The notes under the pieces were generated by a model, which ran no database searches, was not told where the DNA came from, and was given only the letters and a program-made list of their open reading frames with translations. Below, one piece after another: positions 1-10,373 of a stretch of DNA of 64,000 nt (positions are counted from its first letter, which is position 1; every line of letters begins with the position of its first letter). The stretch is from Brucepastera parasyntrophica (GTDB taxonomy: Bacteria > Spirochaetota > Spirochaetia > Treponematales > Treponemataceae). Location: positions 2,226,501-2,290,500 of the forward strand of contig NZ_CP084606.1 of NCBI RefSeq assembly GCF_022376835.1, written 5' to 3'. A program made the translations under genes and the position numbers.

Positions 1-723
1 ACCGGTAAGGTCGAAAATTCGGGACTCGTTGAAGTCCCCATGGGAACAACCCTGCGCGAAATTATTTTTGAAATCGGCGGCGGCATCAAAAACGGAAAGA
101 AATTCAAGGGCGTCCAGACCGGCGGTCCTTCCGGCGGTATTATTACAGAAGAACACCTGGATACGCCCATTGACTTCAAGGCCCTCCAGCAGCTTGGTTC
201 AATGATGGGTTCCGGCGGTATGATTGTTATGGACGAAGACGACTGCGTCGTCGACGTTTCAAAATTCTATATGGAATTCTGTGTTGATGAATCCTGCGGA
301 AAATGTTCTCCCTGCCGTATCGGCACCAGACAGATTTACTCGATACTTGAAAAGATCACCCGCGGCAGCGCCACGGAAACTGATCTGGACAAACTGAAGG
401 AAATCAGCTTCGCGATGCAGAAATCTTCACTCTGCGCCCTTGGGCAGTCTGCTCCGAACCCGACGATTTCCACAATCAAGAAATTTGAAAAGGAATATCT
501 TGAACATATCAGGGACAAAAAATGCGCTGCAGGAAAGTGCAAGCATCTTGTTACCTTCACTATTAATGACAAGTGTATCGGCTGCGGCGCCTGCGCCCGC
601 AAATGTCCCGTAAGCTGTATCTCGGGCGAGCGGAAGACGCGCCATGTAATCGACCAGAGCAAGTGTATAAAGTGCGGTGAATGCTTTAACACCTGTAAAT
701 TCGGTGCGATTGATAAGAAGTAA
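1..723 (+). CDS. hydB: HydB/HndC-like (NuoF-type) subunit of [FeFe]-hydrogenase, 3' part only
   Basis: This is the C-terminal part of a flavoprotein subunit. The reading frame is open from base 1, so the gene starts outside the window. NuoF/HydB subunits bind NADH, FMN and Fe-S clusters and pass electrons to HydA. Visible here are the [10 protein letters not shown] motif with a downstream Cys (the NuoF N3-type 4Fe-4S site), and a C-terminal 2[4Fe-4S] ferredoxin domain ([11 protein letters not shown] and [11 protein letters not shown]). That ferredoxin extension separates HydB/HndC from respiratory NuoF. The stop lies 12 bp before hydA, so the two are co-transcribed. The NADH and FMN motifs are upstream and cannot be checked. 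Confidence 0.93.
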   Translation, partial: TGKVENSGLVEVPMGTTLREIIFEIGGGIKNGKKFKGVQTGGPSGGIITEEHLDTPIDFKALQQLGSMMGSGGMIVMDEDDCVVDVSKFYMEFCVDESCGKCSPCRIGTRQIYSILEKITRGSATETDLDKLKEISFAMQKSSLCALGQSAPNPTISTIKKFEKEYLEHIRDKKCAAGKCKHLVTFTINDKCIGCGACARKCPVSCISGERKTRHVIDQSKCIKCGECFNTCKFGAIDKK

Positions 724-735
724 GGAGAAATCAAC

Positions 736-2487
736 ATGGTAAATGTGAAAATAAACGGTAACCCAATACAGGTTCCTGAAGATGCAACAATTCTTGAAGC
801 CGCGAAGCTTGCGAATATCACTATTCCCACGCTGTGCTACAATGATGATCTCCCCGCGTGGGCTTCCTGCGGTATTTGTATTGTCCGCATGGAAGGCACG
901 CCGCGTATGCTCCGCGCCTGTACAACTAAAGTCACGGAAGGAATGAGTGTTATCACCCATGATCCTGAAGTCGTCAAAGCCCGCAAAACGGTCCTTGAGT
1001 TGATTCTGTCAAACCATCCCCAGAAATGTCTGACCTGTATACGGAACAACAACTGCGAGCTTCAGACACTGGCCGCGGAATTCAATATGGACAAGGTCAA
1101 TTTTGACTATTACATCATTGACAGACCCATAGACAATTCAAACAGCGCCATTGTTTTTGAGCGGACAAAATGTATCAGCTGCGGCCGCTGCGTTGAAGCC
1201 TGTCAGGAAGTCCAGAATGTTAACGCGATTGAATACCAGGGCCGCGGCGGTAAAACCGTTATTGCGCCCGCCGCTATGGCACAGCTGACAGACTCTCCCT
1301 GTATCCGCTGCGGACAGTGCGCGGCCCATTGTCCGGTCGGCGCAATTTACGAAATGGGAGAAATCCCTCTGGTACAGGAAGGTCTCGCGAACCCCGATCT
1401 TGTCAGTGTTGTCCAGATAGCGCCTGCCGTGCGTGTCGCCCTCGGAGAGGAATTCGGAATGAAACCGGGCGAGCTGACTACGGGCAAGATTTTTGCCGCA
1501 CTCAGGCGGATAGGGTTCCAGCATGTTTTTGACACAAACTGGTCGGCTGACCTGACTATCATGGAAGAAGGAACCGAACTGATCGGACGCCTTCTCCACG
1601 GGAAGGGCGCACTTCCCATGTTTACTTCCTGCTGCCCGGGATGGGTCGACTATGTTGAAAAAGTCGGCCATGATCTTCTTCCTCACCTTTCAACAGCAAA
1701 GAGTCCCCAGCAGATGATGGGAGCCATGATAAAAACCTATTGGGCGGAAAAGGCAAAGGTCGATCCGAAGAAAATTTTCTCGGTGGCGGTAATGCCCTGT
1801 ACGGCAAAAAAATATGAATGCAGACGCAATGAAACCATGAGTTCTTCCGGGACCCAGGATGTGGACGCGGTCATTTCCACCCGTGAATTTGCCAAACTGA
1901 TTAAGATGAGCGGAATTGACTTTAATTCCCTTCCTGAAGAACACGCGGACAATCCGCTCGGCCCGTACAGCGGCGCCGGTACCATTTTCGGAGCGACCGG
2001 CGGTGTTATGGAAGCCGCGCTCAGGACAGCATACGCGGTTATTACCGGTACCGAACTTGGCAGTATCGATTACCTGCCCGCCCGCGGCCTTAAAAACGTA
2101 AAGGAAGCAAAGATTGATATTAACGGTACTGAAGTCCGCATCGCGGTCGTTCATCAGCTCGGCAATGTTGATCAGGTCCTCGCGAAAGTCCGTGAAGCGA
2201 AGATCAAGGGCGGTGAACCGGCGTATCACTTCATTGAAGTGATGGCCTGCCGGGGCGGCTGTGTCGCCGGCGGCGGTCAGCCCTACGGAACCAATGATGA
2301 AGTCAGGAAGGAACGTGCGGCCGGTCTGTATACTGACGATCAGAAAAGCCAGGTCAGGGCTTCCCACCAGAACCCCGCCATCAAACAGGTGTACGCCGAA
2401 TATCTGAAAGAACCGAATTCGGAAAAAGCGCACCATCTGCTCCATACGCATTATGATGAAAGGGAGCCTTACAAGAACTTCCTGTAA
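736..2487 (+). CDS. hydA: [FeFe]-hydrogenase catalytic subunit HydA
   Basis: Reduces protons to H2 (reversibly) in the cytoplasm, probably within a HydABC or Hnd-type complex fed by ferredoxin and NADH. The 583 residues carry, in order: an N-terminal 2Fe-2S domain (about 1-80), a His-Cys 4Fe-4S site (H94, C98, C101, C107), a 2[4Fe-4S] ferredoxin domain (about 140-210), and the H-cluster domain. All three H-cluster signatures are intact: TSCCPGW at 297-303, MPCTAKKYE from 353, and MACRGGC from 503. A small-subunit-like tail follows. AAGGAG at 722-727 supports the ATG. It follows hydB by 12 bp and ends at a strong terminator. Confidence 0.97.
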   Translation: MVNVKINGNPIQVPEDATILEAAKLANITIPTLCYNDDLPAWASCGICIVRMEGTPRMLRACTTKVTEGMSVITHDPEVVKARKTVLELILSNHPQKCLTCIRNNNCELQTLAAEFNMDKVNFDYYIIDRPIDNSNSAIVFERTKCISCGRCVEACQEVQNVNAIEYQGRGGKTVIAPAAMAQLTDSPCIRCGQCAAHCPVGAIYEMGEIPLVQEGLANPDLVSVVQIAPAVRVALGEEFGMKPGELTTGKIFAALRRIGFQHVFDTNWSADLTIMEEGTELIGRLLHGKGALPMFTSCCPGWVDYVEKVGHDLLPHLSTAKSPQQMMGAMIKTYWAEKAKVDPKKIFSVAVMPCTAKKYECRRNETMSSSGTQDVDAVISTREFAKLIKMSGIDFNSLPEEHADNPLGPYSGAGTIFGATGGVMEAALRTAYAVITGTELGSIDYLPARGLKNVKEAKIDINGTEVRIAVVHQLGNVDQVLAKVREAKIKGGEPAYHFIEVMACRGGCVAGGGQPYGTNDEVRKERAAGLYTDDQKSQVRASHQNPAIKQVYAEYLKEPNSEKAHHLLHTHYDEREPYKNFL

Positions 2488-2493
2488 TACTGG

Positions 2494-2530
2494 AAAAGCT
2501 GTCCGGATAATTTCCGGGCAGCTTTTTTTT
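2494..2530 (+). terminator. Rho-independent terminator after hydA
   Basis: A 10-bp stem (AGCTGTCCGG at 2497-2506 with CCGGGCAGCT at 2514-2523, one G-T pair) is followed by eight T. It closes the hydB-hydA transcript. Confidence 0.9.
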
Positions 2531-2598
2531 GTTCGCACCGGAAAGATGTACTATCGTATATTTATCGTATCACGATGCGATTAATAAAGGAGACAAAG

Positions 2599-2949
2599 AT
2601 GAAAATTGCATATACTACTATTATTGTCAGGGATATGGATGAGTCCGTCAGCTTTTACACCGGCATTATGGGATTTGAAGTACACAGCCGGCACAATCCC
2701 CAACCGGGTGTTATGATTACCTTACTGAAGGGTCCGGGCGAAACTATGGTGGAACTCATAAAAGAGACAGTCCATGACGCCGGCTTCTATTCGATAGGAA
2801 TGGATGTTGAAGATTTAAACAGTACAATTGAACGCCTCAAGGCAGGAGGCGCTAAAATTACCATGGAGCCGGTATCAATATCGGTCGGCTCTCTGGCGTT
2901 CATCGAAGATCCGAACGGAGTCAGAATAGCGCTCATTCAGCACAGCTGA
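2599..2949 (+). CDS. VOC/glyoxalase-fold protein
   Basis: A 116-residue single-domain vicinal-oxygen-chelate protein. It has the beta-alpha-beta-beta-beta pattern, with '[20 protein letters not shown]' near the start and '[14 protein letters not shown]' at the end. Family members include glyoxalase I, methylmalonyl-CoA epimerase and fosfomycin or bleomycin resistance proteins; the substrate here is unknown. The start at 2599 is chosen over an ATG eight codons upstream because AAAGGAG lies 7 bp before it. The end overlaps the convergent CPBP gene by 17 bp. Confidence 0.85.
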   Translation: MKIAYTTIIVRDMDESVSFYTGIMGFEVHSRHNPQPGVMITLLKGPGETMVELIKETVHDAGFYSIGMDVEDLNSTIERLKAGGAKITMEPVSISVGSLAFIEDPNGVRIALIQHS

Positions 2950-3871
2950 ACTGCTGCTGCTTTCGCCCTGGTCGTTTCTCTTTTATCAGAGCAATTCCCG
3001 CGTGAATACATACCAGGCCGAGGCAGAGAAACCATATATAGATAACCGCAGATATTGCATTTGCCGTCTGTTCCAGAGCCGGACTGAGTTCTTCAATAAC
3101 TGCCTGGGAATTTTCAATATCAGAATTGCCCGCCTGCCCCATAACCAGCCTTGCGAACATAAGTGTCAGAAAATTATTGAAAAAGTGCATTATGACGGGT
3201 ACAGCCAGCGACCCGGTTTCCCAGGCGGCCCAGGTTATTGCGAGGCCGGAGATAAAGGGTACCGGAATACGTACCGGGTCCGCGTGGAGAAGCGCGAACA
3301 TAAACGCGCAGATAACGAGCGCTGTTTTCTTTTTTCCTGTTCCGCGTAATCCGGAAAGGAAAAAACCCCTGCAGAGTATTTCTTCGCATACAGCCGGGAA
3401 AACGGCAATTGAAAGCAGGGCTGTCCAGATATTCCCGCCGAGAATTGTCGGCAGGAGTTCTTCCGAGACATCTTCCGCATCGGGGAAAAAAAACGAAATG
3501 ATCACCAGCAGAAACAGGATAAGTACCAGTATTCCTGTTATAAGAACAATGCCTCCGGCCGTCTCCTTTATTGACGGGAGTTTTACGGGAAAGGTCTGTC
3601 GCAAATCAAATTTTCTGATAAGGGAATATACAAGAGGGATTACTGCGAATCCGGCTGAAAAAAGCATGGAAGCCACTGAAGAGGGCAGAGAGTTTTCTTC
3701 CGGAAAACTTCCCGAAAGATACCCCGCGTACATCATATAGGCTAATACCAGAAGATAAAGTATAAGTACATCTTTTACTGACGGGGTGCGCCGGAGGGGA
3801 TTTTGTATTTGCGCGGAAATTTCACCGGGACCGGGTTCAGCCGGCGCTTCGGGATCATCCGGAGTTGACAT
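2933..3871 (-). CDS. CPBP-family intramembrane metalloprotease
   Basis: A 312-residue multi-pass membrane protein with the CPBP (Rce1/Abi) signature. The glutamate pair and Arg of EExxxR lie in [10 protein letters not shown], a His follows in FALLHAD, and there is a later HFFNN motif. About seven or eight hydrophobic segments follow a Pro-rich cytoplasmic N-terminus of about 30 residues. Family members cleave prenylated proteins or bacteriocin-type peptides, or act as regulators; the substrate is unknown. It lies 18 bp downstream of the sirtuin gene on the same strand, so co-transcription is likely. Confidence 0.88.
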   Translation of the reverse strand: MSTPDDPEAPAEPGPGEISAQIQNPLRRTPSVKDVLILYLLVLAYMMYAGYLSGSFPEENSLPSSVASMLFSAGFAVIPLVYSLIRKFDLRQTFPVKLPSIKETAGGIVLITGILVLILFLLVIISFFFPDAEDVSEELLPTILGGNIWTALLSIAVFPAVCEEILCRGFFLSGLRGTGKKKTALVICAFMFALLHADPVRIPVPFISGLAITWAAWETGSLAVPVIMHFFNNFLTLMFARLVMGQAGNSDIENSQAVIEELSPALEQTANAISAVIYIWFLCLGLVCIHAGIALIKEKRPGRKQQQFSCAE

Positions 3872-3889
3872 AGACGTCCGCCTTTTGCG

Positions 3890-4642
3890 CTATAACATTT
3901 TTTCCAGAGAACTGAATACAGTCTCCAGATCATTAAAATGCAGTACGGCGTAATGGTCAAGATGCGTCGGCATATCATTTACAATCACAATTTTACCGCC
4001 GTTTTTACAGGTGATTCCGGGCAGGTCTGCGGCGGGATACACAACAAGAGAGGAGCCAAGAACCAGCATCAGGTCCGCCTTTTCCGATTCTTTCATCGCT
4101 TCCTCAATCGCCCGGGCGGGAAGACTTTCCCCGAAAAAGGTAATGGCCGGTTTCAGCACGGCGCCGCAGCCGGGACATTCGGGAATTTCTCCGCGGCGGA
4201 CAGCGGGAGCGGTTTTTTCAAAAGTCGTCCGATATCCGCATTCAGGACAATAATGTTCCGAAGGGGATCCATGAATTTCTATGACTTTTTTGCTGCCCGC
4301 CTTCTGATGCAGCAGGTCAATGTTCTGCGTAATTATTGACCGGAGCATACCTCGCTTTTCCAGTTTCGCAAGGACCAGATGCACTATTGCCGGCTGTTTT
4401 TCATCAAGGTCATAAATAAAATCCCTGGCAAGGGTATAATAAACCGAAGGGTCTTTATAGAATAAATCGATGTCGAACATTTTTTCCGTGTCAGGCATTT
4501 TATACAGTCCGTTTTTTCCGCGGAAATCCCGGATACCTGAAAGCGTACTGACTCCGGCCCCGGTAAAGGCGACACAGTGTTTCGAACCGGAAATGAGCCT
4601 GAACAGTGATTCAATGCCGGATTTGTTTGCATTTTCGTTCAT
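3890..4642 (-). CDS. cobB: Sir2-family NAD-dependent protein deacylase
   Basis: Removes acyl groups from protein lysines using NAD. The 250 residues show GAGVST and the IRDFRG loop (NAD binding), TQNIDLLH, the catalytic His in IEIHGSP, and two zinc-binding Cys pairs (CPEC, CPGC). A GSSLVV motif (ribose contact) is also present. No Shine-Dalgarno precedes the ATG; a TATAAT box ends 6 nt before it, which suggests a leaderless message. The CPBP gene follows by 18 bp. Subfamily (deacetylase or desuccinylase) was not resolved. Confidence 0.95.
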   Translation of the reverse strand: MNENANKSGIESLFRLISGSKHCVAFTGAGVSTLSGIRDFRGKNGLYKMPDTEKMFDIDLFYKDPSVYYTLARDFIYDLDEKQPAIVHLVLAKLEKRGMLRSIITQNIDLLHQKAGSKKVIEIHGSPSEHYCPECGYRTTFEKTAPAVRRGEIPECPGCGAVLKPAITFFGESLPARAIEEAMKESEKADLMLVLGSSLVVYPAADLPGITCKNGGKIVIVNDMPTHLDHYAVLHFNDLETVFSSLEKML

Positions 4643-4648
4643 ATCGGG

Positions 4649-4677
4649 ATTATACTACAGTATGCGCCGGAAACAAA
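4649..4677 (-). promoter_or_regulatory. Predicted leaderless promoter of the sirtuin gene
   Basis: On the minus strand, TTTGTT (-35, weak) is followed by a 17-bp spacer, TATAAT (-10), six bases and then ATG. A start site about 7 nt after the -10 box would fall on the ATG. Confidence 0.55.
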
Positions 4678-4706
4678 GACGCGAATTGATATACGGAGGT
4701 TGAGAC

Positions 4707-5129
4707 GTGGCCAAAGATTTATTCAAACTGGGGCTTTCCATTGTCAGCAGAAGCGGCAAGACTATTATTTCATCCGTGGATGAATACGGCTTTCCGAATA
4801 CCAAGGCCATGCTTAAACCCCGTGAGCAGGATGGGCTGAAAACATTTTATTTGACGACAAATACCTCATCAATGCGGGTCCATCAGTACAGAAACAATCC
4901 GAAGGCCTGCCTGTATTTTTTTGATGCCCGGTTTTTCAGGGGTATAATGCTCAGGGGAACAATGGAAGTCCTTGAAGACCAGGAAACAAAGGCCAGAATC
5001 TGGAAGACAGGAGACACCATGTATTATAAAGAGGGGGTTACCGATCCCGATTACTGTGTTCTTAAATTTACTGCAAGCGACGCCAGAATTTATGAAAATT
5101 TCAAATCCTTGTCTTTTGAAATCGAATAA
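4707..5129 (+). CDS. Pyridoxamine-5'-phosphate-oxidase-like flavin-binding protein
   Basis: A 140-residue split-barrel protein of the PNPOx/general stress protein 26 type. Typical stretches are 'TIISSVDEYGFPNTKAM', 'YLTTNTSSMRVHQYRNNPKACLYF' and 'RGTMEVLED'. Such proteins bind FMN or F420 and reduce small molecules; the substrate is unknown. The start is GTG with CGGAGGT about 9 bp upstream. A small membrane-protein gene follows after 21 bp. Confidence 0.85.
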   Translation: MAKDLFKLGLSIVSRSGKTIISSVDEYGFPNTKAMLKPREQDGLKTFYLTTNTSSMRVHQYRNNPKACLYFFDARFFRGIMLRGTMEVLEDQETKARIWKTGDTMYYKEGVTDPDYCVLKFTASDARIYENFKSLSFEIE

Positions 5130-5150
5130 CCGGTATACGGGAAAAAATGT

Positions 5151-5603
5151 ATGAAAAAAGAAAAACTTTTGTATTTGCTTTGGGGCGGGGTTCCGCTGAC
5201 AAAGGCTGTTTATCTTTTTATAGGGATTAATGATAGAGGTGAATTTTCTGCCCCGCTTGAAATGATACACTATCTTTTTCTCGGTACCGGCTGCCTGCTC
5301 TGTTTAGCAGGCATTGCGTTATCGCGGCGGCTGTATTCAAACAGAAAGCCGCAGGAGAGTCCCTTTTTCAGAATTTTCCTTGTGCCCGGGTCAGGGCAGC
5401 AGAATTCCACCTGGGCTTCTTTTTTTTCGGCTTTTGTTATATCCCTGGGCTTGGCGGAAACTCCTGCCCTTTTTGACCTTGTCGGATTTCTTATCGCGGG
5501 GAATATCTATTACTTTTCAGCCATGATAGCTGTTTCCCTGATAGCCTGGGCGTTTAATTTCCCCAGGCCTGAAAAATACCGCGGAATGATGGAAGAAAAA
5601 TGA
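5151..5603 (+). CDS. Small four-helix membrane protein, unknown function
   Basis: A 150-residue protein with hydrophobic segments at about 5-25, 38-58, 85-105 and 112-132, and charged ends. No family is recognised. It lies 21 bp behind the PNPOx-like gene, so it is probably on the same transcript. A 46-bp perfect palindrome begins 14 bp after its stop. Confidence 0.7.
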   Translation: MKKEKLLYLLWGGVPLTKAVYLFIGINDRGEFSAPLEMIHYLFLGTGCLLCLAGIALSRRLYSNRKPQESPFFRIFLVPGSGQQNSTWASFFSAFVISLGLAETPALFDLVGFLIAGNIYYFSAMIAVSLIAWAFNFPRPEKYRGMMEEK

Positions 5604-5617
5604 TTTCCGGATTGTCG

Positions 5618-5663
5618 ATACTATAACATTATACTATATTAATATAGTATAATGTTATAGTAT
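5618..5663. repeat. 46-bp perfect palindrome
   Basis: Two 23-nt arms (5618-5640 and 5641-5663) are exact reverse complements with no loop. They are almost purely A/T with a few G/C. The palindrome lies between the convergent membrane-protein gene and carB. It has no T-run, so it is not a classical terminator. It could extrude as a cruciform or be a relic of an inserted palindromic element. Confidence 0.9.
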
Positions 5664-5701
5664 GAAATGACGGCGCCCTGATTTAAAGCAGATGTCTGGC
5701 G

Positions 5702-8700
5702 TCACACTTCAGTTATTTCAGCGTGATATTTCTGGAGGGCCTTTACATTGCCTTTGCCTTTTCTCGCCGCCTCGATTCCGCGGCCGGCCGCAAGCGCGGC
5801 GGCAAGGGTTGTAATATAAGGTATTTTATATTTCAGCACGGCCTTTCTGACTACAGCCTCGTCGACAATAGCGTCCCGGTGGGCGCTGGGTGTGTTTATA
5901 ACCAGCGTAACGCTCCTGTTTACAATGACATCAATGACATTCGGCCTGCCTTCATTAAGTTTTGCGATTACTTCACACGGGACTCCCGCTTCGCGGTAAA
6001 ACCCGGCAGTTCCTTCCGTAGCCAGAATTTTGAAGCCCAGTCCTGAAAAAATCTTCCCCACGTTTATTGCCTGCTCGCGGAGATTCTGTTTGTCGGAGAG
6101 GCTGATAAGAATACTGCTCCCTTCCTCAAACCCTGCCGGAAGGAAATTGCCCGCGGCTTCCTGGGATTTGTAAAAGGCAAGCGACGGGCTGTCGGAGAGG
6201 CCGAGTACTTCTCCGGTGGAGCGCATTTCCGGACCAAGGACCGGATCGACTTCGGGAAATTTATCGAAGGGAAATACGGCTTCCTTTGCGCCGAAGTGGG
6301 CGAAGCGTTTTTCCCGCAGATTGAGGCTGGCAAGTTTTTCGCCCAGCATCAGCCGGGTAGCGAGGCTGGCCATCTGGGTATTGCAGACTTTTGAAACAAG
6401 AGGCACTGTCCTGCTTGCGCGGGGGTTCGCTTCAAGAACATACACTTTTCCGTCTTCAATTGCGTACTGCATATTCATCAGCCCGCATACATGAAGCGCC
6501 TGGGCGATTTTTCTGGTATAATCCTTTATGGCAGCCATATCTTTTTCCGTAAGCGATACCGGCGGAATAATGCAGGCTGAATCTCCCGAGTGTACGCCGG
6601 CGAGTTCAATATGTTCCATTATCGCGGGAATATAGACATCTTTTCCGTCCGCAAGCGCGTCGGCCTCACATTCAAGCGCGTTCCTGAGAAAACGGTCAAG
6701 GAGCAGCGGTCTGTCCGGCGTAACTCCGGCCGCCTTTTCAACATATTCCCGGAGCATGCTTTCATCATAAATAACTTCCATTCCCCGGCCCCCAGAACAA
6801 AGGAGGGGCGGATCATTATGGGGTACCCGATGCTGTTTGCAACCTGTATGGCTTCTTCAATGTTTGCCGCCATGCCTGCTTCGGGCATCGGGATTCCGAG
6901 CTGCTCCATCATCTTGCGGAAAAGGTCTCTGTCTTCCGCAATGTCGATGCTCTCGATACTGGTGCCGAGAATTTTAACGCCTTCATCTGAAAGTTCTTTT
7001 GCGATATTGAGCGGGGTCTGACCGCCGAACTGGACTATTACGCCTTCCGGTTTTTCTTTTTCATAAATCTGCAGAACGTCTTCGAGCGTGACCGGTTCAA
7101 AATACAGCTTGTCGCTGGTGTCATAATCCGTTGATACGGTTTCGGGATTGCAGTTGACCATAATGGTTTCATAGCCGAGGTCCCGCAGGGCAAAGGCGGC
7201 GTGTACGCAGCAATAGTCAAATTCTATTCCCTGACCGATGCGGTTCGGGCCGCCGCCCAGAATCATTATTTTCTTTTTTGAAGAACTTGCCTGAGACGCG
7301 TCCGGTGCGTTATATGATGAATAATAATAGTACGTGTCTTCCTTGCCGGAAACAGGAACCGCGTGCCAGCCTTCCGTGACGCCGAGTCCGGTCCGTTTGA
7401 GCCGTATATCCTTTTCGGATATTCCGAGAATCTTCGCAAGATATTTATCTGAGAAGCCGTCTTTTTTTGCCCGGACAAGCAATTCATCGGAAGGAAGACG
7501 CCCCGGAGTTTTGAGTATTTCTTCTTCCAGTTCAACAAGTTCCTTCATTTGCCGGAGAAAGTATTCCTTGATATAGGTAAGTTCATGCAGAGTCCTGATA
7601 TCCGCGCCTTTCCGCAGGGCTTCATACAAAAGAAAGTACCGTTCACTGGTAGGTTCCCTCAGCATGTCGAGGAGTTCCGCAAGGGTTTTAGTGTTAAAAT
7701 CCTTTGCGAAACCCAGGCCGTGCCGGCCGTTTTCGAGTCCCCTGATTGCCTTCTGGAATGTTTCCTTGAACGTTTTCCCGATAGCCATTACTTCGCCGAC
7801 TGCCTTCATCTGTGTTCCGAGGGAGTCTTTTACGCCGCGGAATTTTTCAAATGCCCAGCGGGCGAATTTCAGTACCACATAATCGCCGGACGGCGTATAT
7901 TTTTCCAGGGTCCCGTCCCTCCAGTAGGGAATTTCATCCAGAGTCATTCCCGACGCGAGTTTTGCCGAAATCAGGGCAATGGGAAATCCTGTTGCCTTTG
8001 AAGCAAGCGCCGACGAACGGGAGGTGCGCGGATTTATTTCGATAATGACTATCCGGCCCGTTTTCGGATCATGGGCAAACTGTACATTTGTACCGCCGAT
8101 AACGCCGATTGATTCGACAATTTTGAAGGCCTGTTTCCGGAGTTCGTCTTCAAGTTCCCTGTCTATGGTCAGAAAGGGCGCGGAACAGAATGAGTCGCCG
8201 GTATGGACCCCGACCGCGTCAATATTTTCGATAAAGCAGATAGCGATCATCTGGTTTTTACTGTCCCGTACAACTTCCACCTCAAGTTCTTCCCAGCCCA
8301 GGATGGATTCTTCGATGAGGCACTGGTGGGTCAGGGAGAGGTCGAGGCCCCTGCCCGCGACAGTCCGGAGTTCTTCAACATTATATACAAGGCCTCCGCC
8401 TGCGCCGCCCATTGTATAAGCCGGCCGCACTACAACCGGATACGAAAGTTCTTCGGCGATTTTTTCCGCTTCCTGCACGGAATAGGCTATGTCGGATTTT
8501 GGGGTCGCGATGCCGAGGCTCTGCATCGTTTTTTTAAAAACTTCCCGGTCTTCTCCGCGTTCTATTGCGTCAAGGTTTACACCTATTACTTTTACATTAT
8601 ACTTTTCCAGTATTTTTGCCCTGTTGAGTTCACATGCGAGGTTCAGCCCGGTTTGGCCGCCCAGGTTGGGGAGGAGGGCGTCAGGACGTTCAATTTCAAT

Positions 8701-8928
8701 AATCTGTTCAAGACGGGCAAGATTAAGAGGCTCAATATAGGTCGCGTCAGCCATTACCGGATCGGTCATTATTGTCGCCGGATTCGAGTTTACCAGGACT
8801 ATTTTGTAGCCCTGTTCCCGAAGCGCCTTACAGGCCTGGGTGCCTGAATAATCGAACTCGCAGGCCTGGCCGATAACTATCGGACCTGAACCGATAATAA
8901 GTATTTTGTCTATATCTTCCCGCTTCAT
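5702..8928 (-). CDS. carB: Carbamoyl-phosphate synthase large subunit, reading frame broken once
   Basis: Makes carbamoyl phosphate for pyrimidine and arginine synthesis. About 1,070 residues over two frames, the normal CarB length. Two ATP-grasp halves are present ('IGSGPIVIGQACEFDYSG' and 'LGGGPNRIGQGIEFDYC' Rossmann starts), followed by the MGS-like regulatory domain. The frame breaks at 6789-6793, where a run of five C (five G on the coding strand) should be six; adding one base restores the ATP-grasp loop 'LGGRGMEV'. No other damage is seen, so sequence error is more likely than decay. The start at 8928 follows a GAGGT ribosome site. carA is not adjacent. Repeat R1 ends just before the ribosome site. 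Confidence 0.93.
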
Positions 8929-8959
8929 AACTACCTCGTAAAATATACAATTTGTCTGG

Positions 8960-9101
8960 ATAAAATACTCCGCCGCAGAGCAGGGCAGACCTTCGGTCTG
9001 GAGTATTTTTCTCTCCCGTGGAATTGATCTCAGGTTTAATACCATGGAACCTATAAAAACCGCCGCAAAGCGGCGGGGTATTACACCTTCGCCACGAATA
9101 A
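8960..9101 (-). repeat. Dispersed structured element, copy R1
   Basis: First of three full copies (see also 39094-39306 and 52308-52463), read here on the minus strand. The order is: outer end resembling TTCGAGGCGAGG, a GC hairpin (CCGCCGC/GCGGCGG with loop TTT) followed by a T-run, the core AGGTTCCATGGTATTAAA, a CCTG/CGGG stem, then ATACTCC pairing with GGAGTAT. It contains an extra internal hairpin (CAGAC/GTCTG). It ends right at the carB ribosome site and fills most of the 245-bp gap upstream of carB. Confidence 0.8.
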
Positions 9102-9172
9102 AAAATAGCATATTGCGGGATTTTTAGGAATAGCAGGCTGTGTAAAAGATGTATGGAATTTCTTTTTCCGGA

Positions 9173-9820
9173 TTACAGCGGCGGGACCGAATAAAGATCC
9201 CGGACACGCAGTCCGTTTTTTTCAGCTTCTTTTTTCCATCCGGATGAACCCATCATTTCAAAGGCAAACCGGGGAAAATCAGGGCTGCAGAATGCGTCTT
9301 CCGCGCTGTTTCCGTTCAGAATATTGTCCGCAAACCCGGCGAGTATTTTCCCCGGTGTTTTTTTAGGACCGTAGCCCATAGGAACGGAAGGCAGGTTTCC
9401 GAGCATTTCCCCCGCGCCGATTCCGATGCCCTGTCCCCAGGACAGTCCGGCCCGGGAACACCAGTGACGGAGCATGCCAAGCGCGCAGCTGTTCTGGCTT
9501 CCCTCAAAAAATCCATTGTTGATCAGGGCGTAAACCTTTTGTTTTTCCCGCTGCCCGGTCCGGTTTTTATAGAATTGTTCTATTTTTTGCAATACATATA
9601 AGAGGTGGGAAGGAATACCGTCGCCATAAAGAGGAAAGCACAGTACCAGAGCCTCACACACGGAAAGTTCTTTTAAAACATCTTCCCCGATTTCGGGCCG
9701 GCTTACCTTCAGATGAAAATATTCGACTTCTGTTCCAAGCCGGTTTTCCAGTTCATCCGCAAAATACTGCGAATTATTCCGCCCCGATTTCGGGCTCCCG
9801 TTAATAATAGCAATCTTCAC
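9173..9820 (-). CDS. NAD(P)H-dependent FMN reductase-like flavoprotein
   Basis: A 215-residue flavodoxin-fold protein. It begins with the FMN phosphate loop of the NADPH-FMN-reductase family (INGSPKSGRNNS) and has 'ALVLCFPLYGDGIPSHL' in the second FMN-contact strand. Family members reduce FMN, quinones or iron complexes; the substrate is unknown. Its ATG overlaps the stop of the upstream flavodoxin-family gene by 4 bp (translational coupling), and a DUF2271 gene precedes both. Confidence 0.85.
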   Translation of the reverse strand: MKIAIINGSPKSGRNNSQYFADELENRLGTEVEYFHLKVSRPEIGEDVLKELSVCEALVLCFPLYGDGIPSHLLYVLQKIEQFYKNRTGQREKQKVYALINNGFFEGSQNSCALGMLRHWCSRAGLSWGQGIGIGAGEMLGNLPSVPMGYGPKKTPGKILAGFADNILNGNSAEDAFCSPDFPRFAFEMMGSSGWKKEAEKNGLRVRDLYSVPPL

Positions 9821-10352
9821 AGTCCGTCCTCCCTGATTTTTCCGCTGTCACTATAAAATTGTACGGAATATGAAAGGGCATTCCGGTTAAGGGCATTTGC
9901 CTTTACGATTTGTTCGGCAGTCTGTCTTTCTTCCGGAGTAATATCCTGTCCGTAAAAAAGAACGGACAGGACGTCCCTGTTATTATTGCGTATGGCATGG
10001 TGCATGCGTCTGTCGCTCCGTTTTTTGAAAAACGGAAGAATGGCCCCGAGATTGCGGTCTATTATATTTTTTATGAAGGGGCTGAATCCTCCGTATACGC
10101 AGCGGCTGATAAAAACTGTTTTTACAGCGCGGCAGGAAAGGGCCCCCAGTTTCTGGAAGTCATCTCTGATTATACAGACCCCGGGTGTTTTCAGCCAGCA
10201 GCTGTAACAGCCCAGACAGGGACTGATTTTTTTTCACGCGAGAACACGTGATATTCCGACTCCGCAGAAGGAAACTGTTTGCGGAATTCTTCCGGATCCA
10301 AATCATGGAATAATAATTGTATGGGCTTTCCGGTTTCACTGTTTTTTTTCAT
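9817..10352 (-). CDS. Flavodoxin-family flavoprotein with Cys cluster, frameshifted
   Basis: Two frames together give about 178 residues. The first 40 or so residues start at the ATG at 10352. After the break comes the motif ISPCLGCYSCWLKTPGVC, typical of flavodoxin-family iron-sulfur or FMN reductases, and the tail is intact. The break is a run of eight T (10227-10234; A on the coding strand) where nine would restore the frame. It may be a sequencing slip or a real lesion. Its stop overlaps the start of the FMN reductase-like gene, so the two probably act together. Confidence 0.7.
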
Positions 10353-10373
10353 GTGCCTGTCCTGATACCTTGT

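Noticed and set aside
5702-8928. carB as two separate genes or a pseudogene
   Set aside because: Both parts join into a normal-length CarB with one added G in a G run. The gene is usually needed for growth, and the same kind of lesion occurs in seven other genes, so an error is more likely.
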